Part shown: piece by piece, positions 46,587-56,342 of the stretch
Layout of the letters: each line of letters begins with the position of its first letter
Numbering within the stretch: position 1 is the first letter of the stretch
DNA from: BJGV01 sp965205785
Lineage (GTDB): Bacteria; Pseudomonadota; Gammaproteobacteria; Burkholderiales; Nitrosomonadaceae
Assembly: GCA_965205785.1 (NCBI GenBank)
Contig: OZ242188.1
Location: 1,488,001 to 1,552,000, forward strand
DNA length: 64,000 nucleotides
Direction of reading: 5' to 3'
The notes under the pieces: generated by a model
Database searches by the model: none
What the model saw: only the letters and a program-made list of their open reading frames with translations
What the model was told of the DNA's origin: nothing
Made by a program: the position numbers and the translations under genes

Positions 46587-48149
46587 ATGAAATCAGCATC
46601 ATCGGTGCGACACAATATTACTGCCAACTTTGCCGGTAAGGCGTGGAGAGGTATCTTCAGTCTGGCGTTTGTTCCAATCTATATCCAACTTATGGGGGTT
46701 GAGGTATACGGACTCATTGGTATTTTTATGTCTTTAACTGCATTACTTGCTCTATTAGACATGGGCCTTAGTGCAACTTTAAATCGTGAATTATCTAGAT
46801 TATCAGTAGCGGAAGACTCTGCACAAGAATCACGTAATTTAGTGCGAACCTTTGAAGTAATTTATTGGGGGATTGGTGTTCTGATCGGTATAGTTGTAGT
46901 GGTATTAGCACCAATCATTGCTAAATACTGGATTACTTCAACTACCGTCAGTAATGAAATAATTGAACAGGCACTACTTATCATGGGGATGCTTCTTGCA
47001 TTCCAGTGGCCGGGAACAATTTATACCGGTGGATTAAGAGGGCTCCAAAGGCAGGTTTTACTTAACGTAATTCAGGGTGTTTCGATAATGATACGGCATT
47101 TCGGGGCTGTACTCGTATTATTATTTATCTCCCCTTCAATAGTATTATTCTTTTTTTGGCAAGCTTTAGTTGCGTTATTCTCAACAATTATACTGGCGGT
47201 CTGGCTTTGGAAATCACTTCCCAGGACAGGGAAGAAGAGTATATTTGATAAAAGGCTGTTAGTTAAGAATTGGAAATTTACGTCAGGAATGATAGGAATC
47301 TCACTAGTTACTATCATTCTTACCCAGCTCGACAAGATAATTCTCAGTAAAATGCTTACGCTGGAGATGTTTGGCTGCTATATGCTGGCATTCAGTGTAG
47401 CAAGTGTTCTTGCCAGTCTTGTGAATCCTGTACATTCTGCTTTATTTCCACGACTTTCGCAGCTTATTGCAAGAGGAAGTGAGGCTGAAATTTCAGAGTT
47501 ATATCATAAAGGGTGTCAGTTAGTTTCCATTATTATTTTGCCAATTGCAGTAACTTTGGTTTTTTTCGCGGAGGAGATTCTTATCCTCTGGGTCGGAGAC
47601 CCAGTAATTGTAAGGAATACCCATATGATACTAAGTTTGTTAGTTATCGGGACAGTGATTAACGGCCTCATGACATTACCTTATACGTTACAGCTTGCAT
47701 ATGGATGGACCAAACTGACACTATATAAAAATATTATTGCTGTGATTCTTCTGGTTCCATTAATGGTATGGATGGTACAAATGTACCATGGCATAGGAGC
47801 GGCCATAGTATGGATCGTTCTCAACGTAGGACTATTAATTTTTGAGATTCCAATAATGCATCAACGGTTACTTAAGAATGAGATGGGGAAATGGTACAAG
47901 AGAGATATAATCTTGCCAGTCTTAATAGTTACTATCATAGGATTCATTGCTCAAGAAATTCTACCTGCAGATTCATCCAAGCCGGTTATGCTGTTAGTAA
48001 TGCTTAGTACATGTGCACTTACTTTTGCTGCTTCCACCTGGGCAACGGGTAATCTGAATAGTAAATCTTTAAGCATTCTACGAAGTAAAAATAGGGCAAT
48101 TAAAGTGCAGGCAGAAAGTATTACTTCAGAAGAATATAAACCAAAATAA
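46587..48149 (+). CDS. Wzx-type polysaccharide flippase
   Basis: About 520 residues with 12-14 membrane spans, MATE/MOP superfamily: ANFAGKAWRGIFSLAFVPIY at the N-terminus, VLALLDMGLSATLNRELSR-like segment, LDKIILSKMLTLEMFGCYML, and GTVINGLMTLPYTLQLAYG. Such proteins flip lipid-linked oligosaccharide units across the inner membrane. The ATG at 46587 is preferred over a TTG two codons earlier. Part of the upstream 266-bp spacer (46394-46513) holds a 39-codon hydrophobic frame of doubtful meaning. Confidence 0.87.
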   Translation: MKSASSVRHNITANFAGKAWRGIFSLAFVPIYIQLMGVEVYGLIGIFMSLTALLALLDMGLSATLNRELSRLSVAEDSAQESRNLVRTFEVIYWGIGVLIGIVVVVLAPIIAKYWITSTTVSNEIIEQALLIMGMLLAFQWPGTIYTGGLRGLQRQVLLNVIQGVSIMIRHFGAVLVLLFISPSIVLFFFWQALVALFSTIILAVWLWKSLPRTGKKSIFDKRLLVKNWKFTSGMIGISLVTIILTQLDKIILSKMLTLEMFGCYMLAFSVASVLASLVNPVHSALFPRLSQLIARGSEAEISELYHKGCQLVSIIILPIAVTLVFFAEEILILWVGDPVIVRNTHMILSLLVIGTVINGLMTLPYTLQLAYGWTKLTLYKNIIAVILLVPLMVWMVQMYHGIGAAIVWIVLNVGLLIFEIPIMHQRLLKNEMGKWYKRDIILPVLIVTIIGFIAQEILPADSSKPVMLLVMLSTCALTFAASTWATGNLNSKSLSILRSKNRAIKVQAESITSEEYKPK

Positions 48150-48391
48150 TATGATAATAAACTCTTATGACCTCATTTTCTTTGCATAAAATTTTAGAGT
48201 AGGTAAATGTGCAATTAAATACGACTAGGCATGTGATTCATATTGAAGTTTGACAGTAGAATAATTTTTTAAAAAATACATTTTACTGAAATTAATTAGA
48301 TTATTTTTGCGGTAAAATAAATTAAGGTTTTTGGGTTGAGTAATTATCATTCTGATGCAGTTTTGGTTTTACGCAGTTAGTAAGGTTCATA

Positions 48392-49258
48392 ATGAAACTT
48401 ATTCGAAATAAAAGAATAAAGAGAAAAATGAAGTGGCAGCTTCATTTGCTTAAAGATTGGTGGGGCACAAAAGTATGGACTAAAACTAGCGAGGTAATGA
48501 CACCTTTAGGGTTTAAACTTGTGTCCGGATTTCATCCTGCTTATAAATTGATGCGTGAGGGAAGATTCGAAATAGAAGAGACATCAATAATAGTTCGATT
48601 TCTAGATCAAATTGATATATTTGTAGATATAGGCGCAAATTTGGGTTATTACACCTGTCTGGCATCTCAGCATGGCAAAGAAGTTATTGCATTTGAGCCA
48701 CAACAGCAGAACTTGAAGTGCCTAATGCGTAATTTAATAGTGAATGGATATCAAGATCAGGTAGAAGTGTTTCCCTTGGCATTAAGTGGCAAACCCGGAT
48801 TACTGACACTATACGGAGCGAGTGGCCCATCAGCTTCGCTGATAAAGGGGTGGGCCGGATATTCATCAATTTATAGTCAACAGATTCCTGTTTCAACTTT
48901 AGACAATATTTTAGGAACACGTTTTGCTGATAAGCAGTTATTTGTAAAGATTGATGTGGAGGGTGCTGAATATCAGGTTCTTGAAGGTTCACTAATAACA
49001 TTAGGCCGCACCAAAAAACCTATTTGGTTGTTAGAAGTTTGTTTACAGGAATTTCACCCTCAAGGTGAGAACCCAGATTATAAAGCAATATTTGAGTTAT
49101 TTTGGAAAAATGGATACCAAGCTTATACTGCAACTGATCCGCCCAAAATTGTTGAACGTTGCAATATTGATGCTTGGTTGGAAAGAAAATCTAGTACCTA
49201 TAAGACTTTTAATTATACTTTTACCAGTATAGACAAAGTACCTTTAGTTTGTAAGTGA
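48392..49258 (+). CDS. FkbM family methyltransferase
   Basis: 288 residues. The SAM-binding fold has DIFVDIGANLGYYTCLASQH, AFEPQQQNLKCLMRNL and LFVKIDVEGAEYQVLEGS, the classic FkbM motifs. These enzymes O-methylate sugars or polyketides. The N-terminus is strongly basic (KLIRNKRIKRKMKWQ). It is preceded by a 242-bp AT-rich gap. Confidence 0.87.
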   Translation: MKLIRNKRIKRKMKWQLHLLKDWWGTKVWTKTSEVMTPLGFKLVSGFHPAYKLMREGRFEIEETSIIVRFLDQIDIFVDIGANLGYYTCLASQHGKEVIAFEPQQQNLKCLMRNLIVNGYQDQVEVFPLALSGKPGLLTLYGASGPSASLIKGWAGYSSIYSQQIPVSTLDNILGTRFADKQLFVKIDVEGAEYQVLEGSLITLGRTKKPIWLLEVCLQEFHPQGENPDYKAIFELFWKNGYQAYTATDPPKIVERCNIDAWLERKSSTYKTFNYTFTSIDKVPLVCK

Positions 49259-49567
49259 AAACGTACAGTGTGTACTGTAAACCTATTATCTACTTGGGAT
49301 AATTGCTCGATAAACGAATAACATATATCCTACTACTGCTTAATAAAACTTGAGTAGCCGCTATTGGCACAATGCTGACGTTTTTCTTTCTACAAATGAC
49401 TTATATGTAGATACTCAAACCCTAATAAATGAATTATTGGTATAAAGCATATTAGATAGACAATTTTGTTAAAAAATAAACTTAAATTTTATTTAAACCC
49501 TTCTGAATAAAGAAAGATAATTCATTTTCTGGAAATTAATTAAAATAACTGTTGTACTTTTAATTAC
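49259..49567. other. 309-bp spacer with a small hairpin
   Basis: A TACAGT-GTGT-ACTGTA hairpin (49264-49279) directly follows the FkbM stop; without a T-run it is at best a weak terminator. A 31-codon frame (49350-49445) reads YWHNADVFLSTNDLYVDTQT, perhaps a fragment, but too short to assign. Nothing else is recognised. Confidence 0.4.
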
Positions 49568-51229
49568 ATGATGCCTGCAAGTATTGTGAGAAATAAATTC
49601 TCTCCCCTTCTGATATTCTCTTTTTCCGCTTTTGTTGTACTCATACTCTTCATATGGCAGAGTAATATGAGATTCAATCTATGGGACGAGGGTTTCCTCT
49701 GGTATGGTGCTCAGCGTGTGATGCAAGGTGAAATTCCCATACGAGATTTTAATGCCTACGATCCCGGGCGATACTACTGGTCGGCTGCATTCATGAGTTT
49801 GTGGGGTGATAACGGCATAGTAGCCCTTCGGGGTTCTCTGGCAATTTTTCAGATAATAGGATTGTTTGTTAGCTTGCTGCTAGTTTCTCGAACTATTAAG
49901 AAACAGAATCTCTTTTTTTTGTTGTTAGCAGCTATTATATTAACAACATGGATGTTCCCGCGTTTCAGGATGTTTGATATTTCACTATCAATTTTATTGA
50001 TTAGTATATTAGCTTTCCTGGTCGAGAATCCTACATATAGACGTTACTTTTTTACAGGATTTTGCGTTGGTTTAGTAGCGGTTTTTGGGCGTAATCACGG
50101 AGTCTACGGAATTGTAGGCAGTGTTGGGGTTATGATCTGGCTGAACATTAAGAGTGTGGAAGGTCCTGGACTGATCAAAGGGTTTATACTTTGGTCAGCT
50201 GGGGTTATAACTGGTTTTATGCCAATACTTTTCATGGTCTTACTGATACCTGGTTTCGCCATAGCATTTTGGGAAAGCATTTACTTTCTTTTGTTCGAGA
50301 TTAAAGGTACAAATCTTCCTCTTCCAGTTCCTTGGCCTTGGCTAGTTGACTTTGCCGCATTATCAGTTAATCGATCAATTCAAGGAGTTTTCGTTGGTTT
50401 GCTTTTCATTGCTATAATTATCTTTGGAGTGTTATCTATATCTTGGGTAGTCTTACAAAAAGTTTCAAATAAACAAGTTCCACCCACATTAGTTGCAGCA
50501 TCGTTCTTAGCACTACCTTATGCGCAATATTCGTATTCTCGTGCAGCTCTCGACCAGCTCACTCTAGGTATCTTTCCGATGTTGGTCGGTTGCTTGGTTA
50601 TTCTTTCCACGCAGAAAACTAAGGTTAAACTGTCTCTGGCACTAATACTATGTATCGTAAGCATTCATGTAACATATAAGAGCTACCCGAGTTGGCATTG
50701 TCGTGCTGGTAAAGCATGTGTAAATATCGAAATTTCTGGTAGTGATATAAGGGTTAGAGGAGAGACAGCACGTGACATTAAATTACTTCGCAAGTTAACT
50801 AATCAGTATGCTAGAGATGGACGAAGTTTTATAGCTACACCTCTTTGGCCAGGCGCTTATTCTCTGCTAGAACGCAAATCACCGATGTGGGATATCTACG
50901 CCTTATTTCCTCGTTCTCAATCCTTCGAGAAAGCTGAGATCGAGCGAATTAAAGTGGCAGACCCTGGCTTTGCTTTGATTTTTGATTTTCCTCTTGATGG
51001 CCGAGATGAATTACGATTTAAAAACACGCATCCGTTAATACATCAATATATCTTGGACAACTTTGAGAGAATTCCCGATTCACCAAATCCTGCCTATCAG
51101 ATTTACAGGGCAAAAAAAAGACATTTAATGAAAAAAGTTGCTATTCCTCAATCCAACAACATACCCTGGAAAGGATATCTTGACTTGATCGCTGTCGCAG
51201 ATGAACTTATCCTTTATGATGACATGTAG
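49568..51229 (+). CDS. GT-C fold membrane glycosyltransferase (GT39-like), fused to wbqC remnant
   Basis: 553 residues. The first ~345 form about ten membrane spans, with the acidic catalytic-type motif NLWDEGFLWYGAQRV in the first periplasmic loop, followed by DFNAYDPGRYYW. This is the layout of dolichyl-phosphomannose/ArnT-like transferases that use lipid-linked sugars. A soluble periplasmic part ends near residue 517 (YQIYRAKKR). The last 33 residues are not native: they are the start of a WbqC-family protein read through in frame. With one A fewer in the A8 run at 51112-51119 the frame would stop at TAATG overlapping that ATG, which is probably the ancestral junction. Confidence 0.75.
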   Translation: MMPASIVRNKFSPLLIFSFSAFVVLILFIWQSNMRFNLWDEGFLWYGAQRVMQGEIPIRDFNAYDPGRYYWSAAFMSLWGDNGIVALRGSLAIFQIIGLFVSLLLVSRTIKKQNLFFLLLAAIILTTWMFPRFRMFDISLSILLISILAFLVENPTYRRYFFTGFCVGLVAVFGRNHGVYGIVGSVGVMIWLNIKSVEGPGLIKGFILWSAGVITGFMPILFMVLLIPGFAIAFWESIYFLLFEIKGTNLPLPVPWPWLVDFAALSVNRSIQGVFVGLLFIAIIIFGVLSISWVVLQKVSNKQVPPTLVAASFLALPYAQYSYSRAALDQLTLGIFPMLVGCLVILSTQKTKVKLSLALILCIVSIHVTYKSYPSWHCRAGKACVNIEISGSDIRVRGETARDIKLLRKLTNQYARDGRSFIATPLWPGAYSLLERKSPMWDIYALFPRSQSFEKAEIERIKVADPGFALIFDFPLDGRDELRFKNTHPLIHQYILDNFERIPDSPNPAYQIYRAKKRHLMKKVAIPQSNNIPWKGYLDLIAVADELILYDDM

Positions 51230-51364
51230 TATATGCGACGAGACGGGCGCAACTGTAACAAGATTGAAATGCCACATGGATTGCAGTGGTTAACGGTTCA
51301 GGTGCTTATAAAGGGAAAGAATTATCAAAAGATCAAGAATACTAAAATTGATGGTAGAAAGTAA
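51128..51364 (+). pseudogene. Truncated wbqC-family gene copy
   Basis: The ATG at 51128 starts MKKVAIPQSNNIPWKGYLDL, nearly identical to the intact wbqC at 56343. At codon 34 the CAA of the intact copy is TAG. Beyond the stop the similarity continues (GLQWLTVQVLIKGK, KIKNTKIDG) to about codon 76, then ends in a TAA; the remaining two-thirds is absent. The copy is thus broken both by a nonsense change and by 3' truncation. Confidence 0.88.
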
Positions 51365-51469
51365 ATTTATGGAGGCAAGAATATCGGACTTGGCTTCTTG
51401 AAAAATCGCATTTATACTTTATATATACTTGAAAGGCTCCAACCTTATTATAGCTAGTGAAAAAACATA

Positions 51470-52132
51470 GTGTTTCCAATCAAATATAATTATAACGAAT
51501 ATAAGTATACAGTTAGTTCTAGGAATTTTGGAAATGTCCTTACTATTCTAGATGCGGTTGCTAATAATACTGATTCTTATCCTTGCGGAATAGTAGAGTC
51601 AGCTTATTACGATAGTTATTCTATGTATAGTTTGACACAATGCAGGGATGGTAGCGCAAGGAAAATTAAATTCCGAATAAGAAGATATAATGATAATTCA
51701 TTCGGTCAAGCCCAGGTTAAAAGTAAAAATATATATGGGGTTGGCAAGATTAAATGCAACCTACCATTATGGAATATTTATTCTGACTGGCATCAAGTAC
51801 TTGAGCATGTTGACACAGGTGAGGTTGATAGAATTAAGATAATATCGAGCAGCTATCCTCCACTCTGTCCAGTAATTAATGTGCGTTACACACGTCGTCG
51901 ATACCAATTTCTAGGATGTCGAATCACCCTTGATTCTCAAATAGAAGGATTCCCATACAAAGGGCTTAGAGCACAGAAAAGCTTTGCTTTATCACCTTAT
52001 AGCGTTCTTGAAATTAAGTCTAAATCTTCAACGCCATTTCTTCCTGATATTTTAAAGGGGCAGGTTAGATATGGTTCCTTCTCAAAATATGCATATTTAG
52101 TACGTATGTTACTTGGTGAAAATCAGCTTTAA
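51470..52132 (+). CDS. VTC-domain (polyphosphate polymerase-like) protein
   Basis: 220 residues. The triphosphate-tunnel fold of the VTC domain is recognisable from YNEYKYTVSSRNFGNVLTIL, VESAYYDSYSMYSLTQCRDG, the basic KIKFRIRRYNDN strand, QAQVKSKNIYGVGKIKC, and a late VINVRYTRRRYQF strand. In eukaryotic VTC4 this fold makes polyphosphate; bacterial members are mostly uncharacterised. The GTG start and the lack of any N-terminal extension make it slightly short. It is followed after 29 bp by the DUF4956 gene, and then by a CotH gene, a partnership seen for this domain elsewhere. Confidence 0.75.
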   Translation: MFPIKYNYNEYKYTVSSRNFGNVLTILDAVANNTDSYPCGIVESAYYDSYSMYSLTQCRDGSARKIKFRIRRYNDNSFGQAQVKSKNIYGVGKIKCNLPLWNIYSDWHQVLEHVDTGEVDRIKIISSSYPPLCPVINVRYTRRRYQFLGCRITLDSQIEGFPYKGLRAQKSFALSPYSVLEIKSKSSTPFLPDILKGQVRYGSFSKYAYLVRMLLGENQL

Positions 52133-52161
52133 CAAGAATACATGAATTACAAGGATGAAAA

Positions 52162-52866
52162 ATGAATAGTGTAAATGATGCATTTCAAGGAATTTCAAAT
52201 CAATTTGATATAACTGCACAGATGCATGTTGGAAAGATATTTATTGCTTTGATTGTTGCAATGATTATGGGGTTTATCCTGTCAAAAATATATAAACTTT
52301 ATTTTGGATCTAGCGAGCCAACTGACTATGGAATCGGAAACTCTTTTCTCTTGATGATGCCTGCAGTTACTTCAATATTTATCTTGATTCAATTTAGTCT
52401 GCCATTGTCTCTAGGTTTACTAGGCGCACTTTCCTTTGTAAGGTTTAGAACACCAGTAAAACGTGCAGAAGATATATCTTTTATTTTGTTAGCCATTTCA
52501 ATTTCATTAAGCTGTGCAGTTCAATACTATCATGTAGCAATGTTTCTAATGTTAATAGTAGCGGTCTATGCAACTGTTCGAACACGTATTTCAATGTTTA
52601 ATTTATTTGATAATGGAGCAACTTTAATTACAATCCGTGATAAGAATCTAATAAATTTTTCTGATGTTATTAATGGGCTACCAAAAAAATTTGGTAAAGC
52701 AAGCATTGTTAATTCACAAAATTCAGATAACTATTGTTCGATTGTTTTTACAATAAAAGGACATAATACAAGTGAACATTCCGAATTGACCAATTCATTG
52801 AGAAATTGTTTAGATGATAGTGTGAGTATAGATATTTTTTATCCCGGTAATGAAGTTACTGCTTAA
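52162..52866 (+). CDS. DUF4956 membrane protein
   Basis: 234 residues with four to five membrane spans (about 27-47, 62-110 in two, 112-145) and a soluble C-terminal domain from about 150. The hallmark SLGLLGALSFVRFRTPVKRA is the DUF4956 signature. The family has no assigned activity but is commonly adjacent to VTC-domain proteins, as here, suggesting a membrane partner, perhaps a channel for the polymer. Confidence 0.85.
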   Translation: MNSVNDAFQGISNQFDITAQMHVGKIFIALIVAMIMGFILSKIYKLYFGSSEPTDYGIGNSFLLMMPAVTSIFILIQFSLPLSLGLLGALSFVRFRTPVKRAEDISFILLAISISLSCAVQYYHVAMFLMLIVAVYATVRTRISMFNLFDNGATLITIRDKNLINFSDVINGLPKKFGKASIVNSQNSDNYCSIVFTIKGHNTSEHSELTNSLRNCLDDSVSIDIFYPGNEVTA

Positions 52867-53065
52867 TACTGATCTGCATCTTAACTAAACGATGGTTCCA
52901 ATATTCAGCTAAAGCTTTAGTTTATGTGTTATGCGTGGAGAAACGGTTTTATAGCGTCTCGATCATAAAATATTTTCCAAAAATTTGTTCCTAGAAGCAG
53001 TAACGGACCTATCTTAATTTCAGAGTTAATAGGCAGTATAAATTATTGAGGTTGTCTTCATAAGT

Positions 53066-56000
53066 ATGAGACTTACTAACTTTAAACGCGAGTTCTTATA
53101 TATTACTGCAGGTTTTTTTTCCTTATTATTAATTTGGGTGGCAGTATCATCTACTGGAGCGATAACTAACCCTCAAACTTCTGAATTACGCACCAAAATA
53201 CCTGGTGGGAGACTAGAAATGGCTAATGAATCATTTCTTCAAACTCCTTATGTAGTAGACACAATCTTAGAAAAGAATGTTGAGCTTTTATTTTATCAAA
53301 GACCCTTGGGACAGATTTCTGGCTTAGCAGAACAGACTTGGAGAGTATATGCTCATGGTGAAAGTAAAATCACTCTCAATTTTTCATACGTTAATTCCGC
53401 AACGAGTACGCCAAGAGTTTGGCTTTATGATGAACGTGGACAATTAATTCAAAGTGGAGCATATAAAGGATACGGATTTAAAAATGGAGAATTTCTTCTA
53501 ACTATTCCTTCACATGGAATGTATAAGGTAAAACTAAGATTTCTGTATGAAAATGTATCCGAAATTAGAATTTCAGGAAAAAATAAGAAAGATGATTTAT
53601 CTTATAAAGATTATATTAAAGAAAATATAAAAAGTATAGATCTGGAAATTATAAGTAGTGAATTAAAAAAATTACAGCGATTAGTACGGAAATCTAGAAG
53701 AATTTGGACTGAACTGCCACCTAATGATGTTTTGTGGCCTCAATATCCTGGCATTAAAGGGAAAATAATTGGTACATTAAAGACGAAATCAGGTGATAAA
53801 GTTCGAGTTTCTATTGGTTTGTCTGGAAAAAGCAATGTTCATCTTCCTACAGATGATTCACCCTTACCTTCGTTAGATATAAAAGTTCTATCTGGGTCAC
53901 TTCCTTACGGTTTACGGCGTTTCAAACTATATACTGCACATGGTAAATACTTAAGTGAGATTATTCACACGTCAATATTAAATGATCATGGACTAATAGT
54001 TCCACGACATGACTATATTGATGTTGTATTGAATGGTAGATCTGTTGGAAAAATGCTGTTAATGGAAAGCGTAGATGCCTCATTTTTCGAGGCAGCACAA
54101 CGGATCGAAGGACCTATATTTGGCTATGACCCAGATGACACCTCAGCAAAGTTTTATGATAATACATTTAGGGTGAAAAATTTTTCAGGAAAAAAGAAAG
54201 CAAGCAATATCCAATACCCAGACCTTACGAGTCCATTATTCACAAAGAAAATTAATACGCTACAAATTCTTTTGGCGCAGTCATATGGATTAACATATGC
54301 CGCTTATCATGGTTTAGGTCAGGGGGATCTCCGTTATCATTGGAACTCTCGATCAGAAACATTTGATCCTATTATTAAGGATCTTGATGCTGGTGTTCTT
54401 GCTCCTACTCCTGGCATCTTTGTAAATTCCTGGAATTATTTTCATCCATTTGCGCCCCTTTGGAGACCTAATGCGGTCACTTTAGGGTCTTACTACATAA
54501 AATATTCTGCTAAGGGAAGAGATACTGATATATATGATCGGAAAGGAGGAGGTCTCTTCTTATGGCATACCCCTCCATCTACGTTAAATCTTCTAGAAAA
54601 TTGGAAGAATCTAAAGATAATTGGTGCATTAAATCATATGTGGGCTAGCCAATGGAGCCGTCTCAAGATTAAGAATCGTTTGAATAATTTAAACTTGGCG
54701 CTTGAAGAAAATGTTGGTCGGTCTTCAGTTAAGATAACCCAGGATCTATTATCGGAATCTCTCTGGGATCCAACACAACATACTCCGACAAATGATATTC
54801 TAAGAATAGGTAGATTGATTAGTGATTTAACAAAAAATCGCGTGAATCCAACGATTGAGTCTTTAACAGTATTAGATTGGAGGAATATTGCTATACGACA
54901 AATTTATGGTGAACAAAAGAGTAATGATATAGATTTAGCCCCTTCACAGATCTTGACCTTTCTTTATCGTTTTGAAGAGAATGATTTGTCCAATATTATA
55001 TTGGTTGAGAGAGGCCCTAATATTGATGAGATTCAAGTGCACTTAAAAAGTACTGAAGGAATTGTATTTGAACCTGAAGCTATTCGTTTCTATAACGGCA
55101 GAAAAGCACAAGGAAATATTAGGGAGATTGAATTATCTGATATTAGAGAAAATGAAGCTGTTAGGCTCTATTGGTTTAAGATCAAACGCAATGAAACATA
55201 TCAATACTTATTCCCTGTCATTCAAGGAGAGGGGTTAGCTTTAACCGCGCGTGAAATGGTAATTGGACCAAAGTATAAAAAAATAGAGCGATTAACAAAA
55301 GATAACCTTGCTAAATATTTTGAGAAAAAAGGAGCATTGTTAATGTTCAAAAAACAACTTTTGTCAATAGGTGAAGAGGTAATTATTCCTTCAGGAGCTT
55401 CTTTGCTTATTGAATCAAATATGACAGTTAAATTTAAAAAAAGTGGGTGCCTTAAAGTTTATGGAGATTTAAAGATTCCTAATGGATCAAGTCTTACTCT
55501 TGTGCCAGAGGTAAAAGAAGAAGGTTGGTCCGGCATACACTTTTATAATGGGAATGATAGAGTAATAAATAATTTGTATGTCGAAGGAGTAGGATATGAT
55601 GAATATGATGTAACCTGTGGAAAATCAATATTCAGTGGAGGTGTTTCCTTTTTCAATACGAAAGCTGTAATAACTAACACTGATATTAAAGATTCACGAG
55701 CTGAAGATTCTCTGCATGTCCTTAATTCTGAGATTGACGCAAGGAATCTGACGATTCAGAACACAAAGTCAGATTGTTTGGATTCTGATTATTCTGTATT
55801 ACAAATCTCAAATTCGAAATTTAAAAATTGTGGCGGAGATGGACTAGATTTTTCTGGTTCATTATTTTTCTTGAACAATATCAGGGCAATCGATAATACG
55901 GATAAGGGAATTTCTGTGGGTGAAAACTCACGAGGGCATGTAAAAGAAACAAACATTCAGGGATCGGATATAGGCATTGCTTCAAAAGATGCATCTACAG

Positions 56001-56179
56001 TCTTCATTTCGGGAGGCATCATAGAAAAAAATCGGATAGGAATTTCCGTGTATTCTAAAAAGCCATATTTTCCAGAATCTAGAGTTGAGTTTGATAAGAG
56101 TGTGACTTTTGTTGATAATGGAATAAAAGTATCTGCAGTAGGTAACCAATCAAGTGCAGTCAACAGAAGCATAAAATAA
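53066..56179 (+). CDS. CotH-kinase family protein with C-terminal beta-helix
   Basis: 1037 residues. A signal anchor (about 10-30) precedes a beta-rich N-terminal domain; the CotH kinase-like domain spans about 230-560 with VRVSIGLSGKSNVHLPTDD, YGLRRFKLYTAHGKYLSE, HDYIDVVLNGRSVGKMLLME and the metal-binding FDPIIKDLDAGVLAP. Residues ~770-1020 form a right-handed parallel beta-helix of the kind in surface polysaccharide-binding proteins (repeated short segments with NSKFKNCGGDGLDFS). CotH phosphorylates spore-coat proteins in Bacillus; Gram-negative members are little studied. The protein would face the periplasm. It completes the VTC–DUF4956–CotH set. Confidence 0.82.
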   Translation: MRLTNFKREFLYITAGFFSLLLIWVAVSSTGAITNPQTSELRTKIPGGRLEMANESFLQTPYVVDTILEKNVELLFYQRPLGQISGLAEQTWRVYAHGESKITLNFSYVNSATSTPRVWLYDERGQLIQSGAYKGYGFKNGEFLLTIPSHGMYKVKLRFLYENVSEIRISGKNKKDDLSYKDYIKENIKSIDLEIISSELKKLQRLVRKSRRIWTELPPNDVLWPQYPGIKGKIIGTLKTKSGDKVRVSIGLSGKSNVHLPTDDSPLPSLDIKVLSGSLPYGLRRFKLYTAHGKYLSEIIHTSILNDHGLIVPRHDYIDVVLNGRSVGKMLLMESVDASFFEAAQRIEGPIFGYDPDDTSAKFYDNTFRVKNFSGKKKASNIQYPDLTSPLFTKKINTLQILLAQSYGLTYAAYHGLGQGDLRYHWNSRSETFDPIIKDLDAGVLAPTPGIFVNSWNYFHPFAPLWRPNAVTLGSYYIKYSAKGRDTDIYDRKGGGLFLWHTPPSTLNLLENWKNLKIIGALNHMWASQWSRLKIKNRLNNLNLALEENVGRSSVKITQDLLSESLWDPTQHTPTNDILRIGRLISDLTKNRVNPTIESLTVLDWRNIAIRQIYGEQKSNDIDLAPSQILTFLYRFEENDLSNIILVERGPNIDEIQVHLKSTEGIVFEPEAIRFYNGRKAQGNIREIELSDIRENEAVRLYWFKIKRNETYQYLFPVIQGEGLALTAREMVIGPKYKKIERLTKDNLAKYFEKKGALLMFKKQLLSIGEEVIIPSGASLLIESNMTVKFKKSGCLKVYGDLKIPNGSSLTLVPEVKEEGWSGIHFYNGNDRVINNLYVEGVGYDEYDVTCGKSIFSGGVSFFNTKAVITNTDIKDSRAEDSLHVLNSEIDARNLTIQNTKSDCLDSDYSVLQISNSKFKNCGGDGLDFSGSLFFLNNIRAIDNTDKGISVGENSRGHVKETNIQGSDIGIASKDASTVFISGGIIEKNRIGISVYSKKPYFPESRVEFDKSVTFVDNGIKVSAVGNQSSAVNRSIK

Positions 56180-56342
56180 ACAGGACTTTGCTTTAATTCT
56201 TGGTTTTCTTGCTCGAAGGGCTAAATGACTTGCAGTTAAGTCAATTTATCTATTCATAAATCTATATCTTTGAACCATTTTGAACAAATCATGCGTTGGC
56301 AAAGTTTTCTTAATGTATTTACTAAGTAAAAGGAAGTACTAA

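Noticed and set aside
49264..49279. TACAGT/ACTGTA hairpin after the FkbM gene as a terminator
   Set aside because: Six base pairs without a following T-run; not enough for an intrinsic terminator call.
49350..49445. 31-codon frame reading YWHNADVFLSTNDLYVD
   Set aside because: Possibly the tail of a lost gene, but too short to assign and without start signals.
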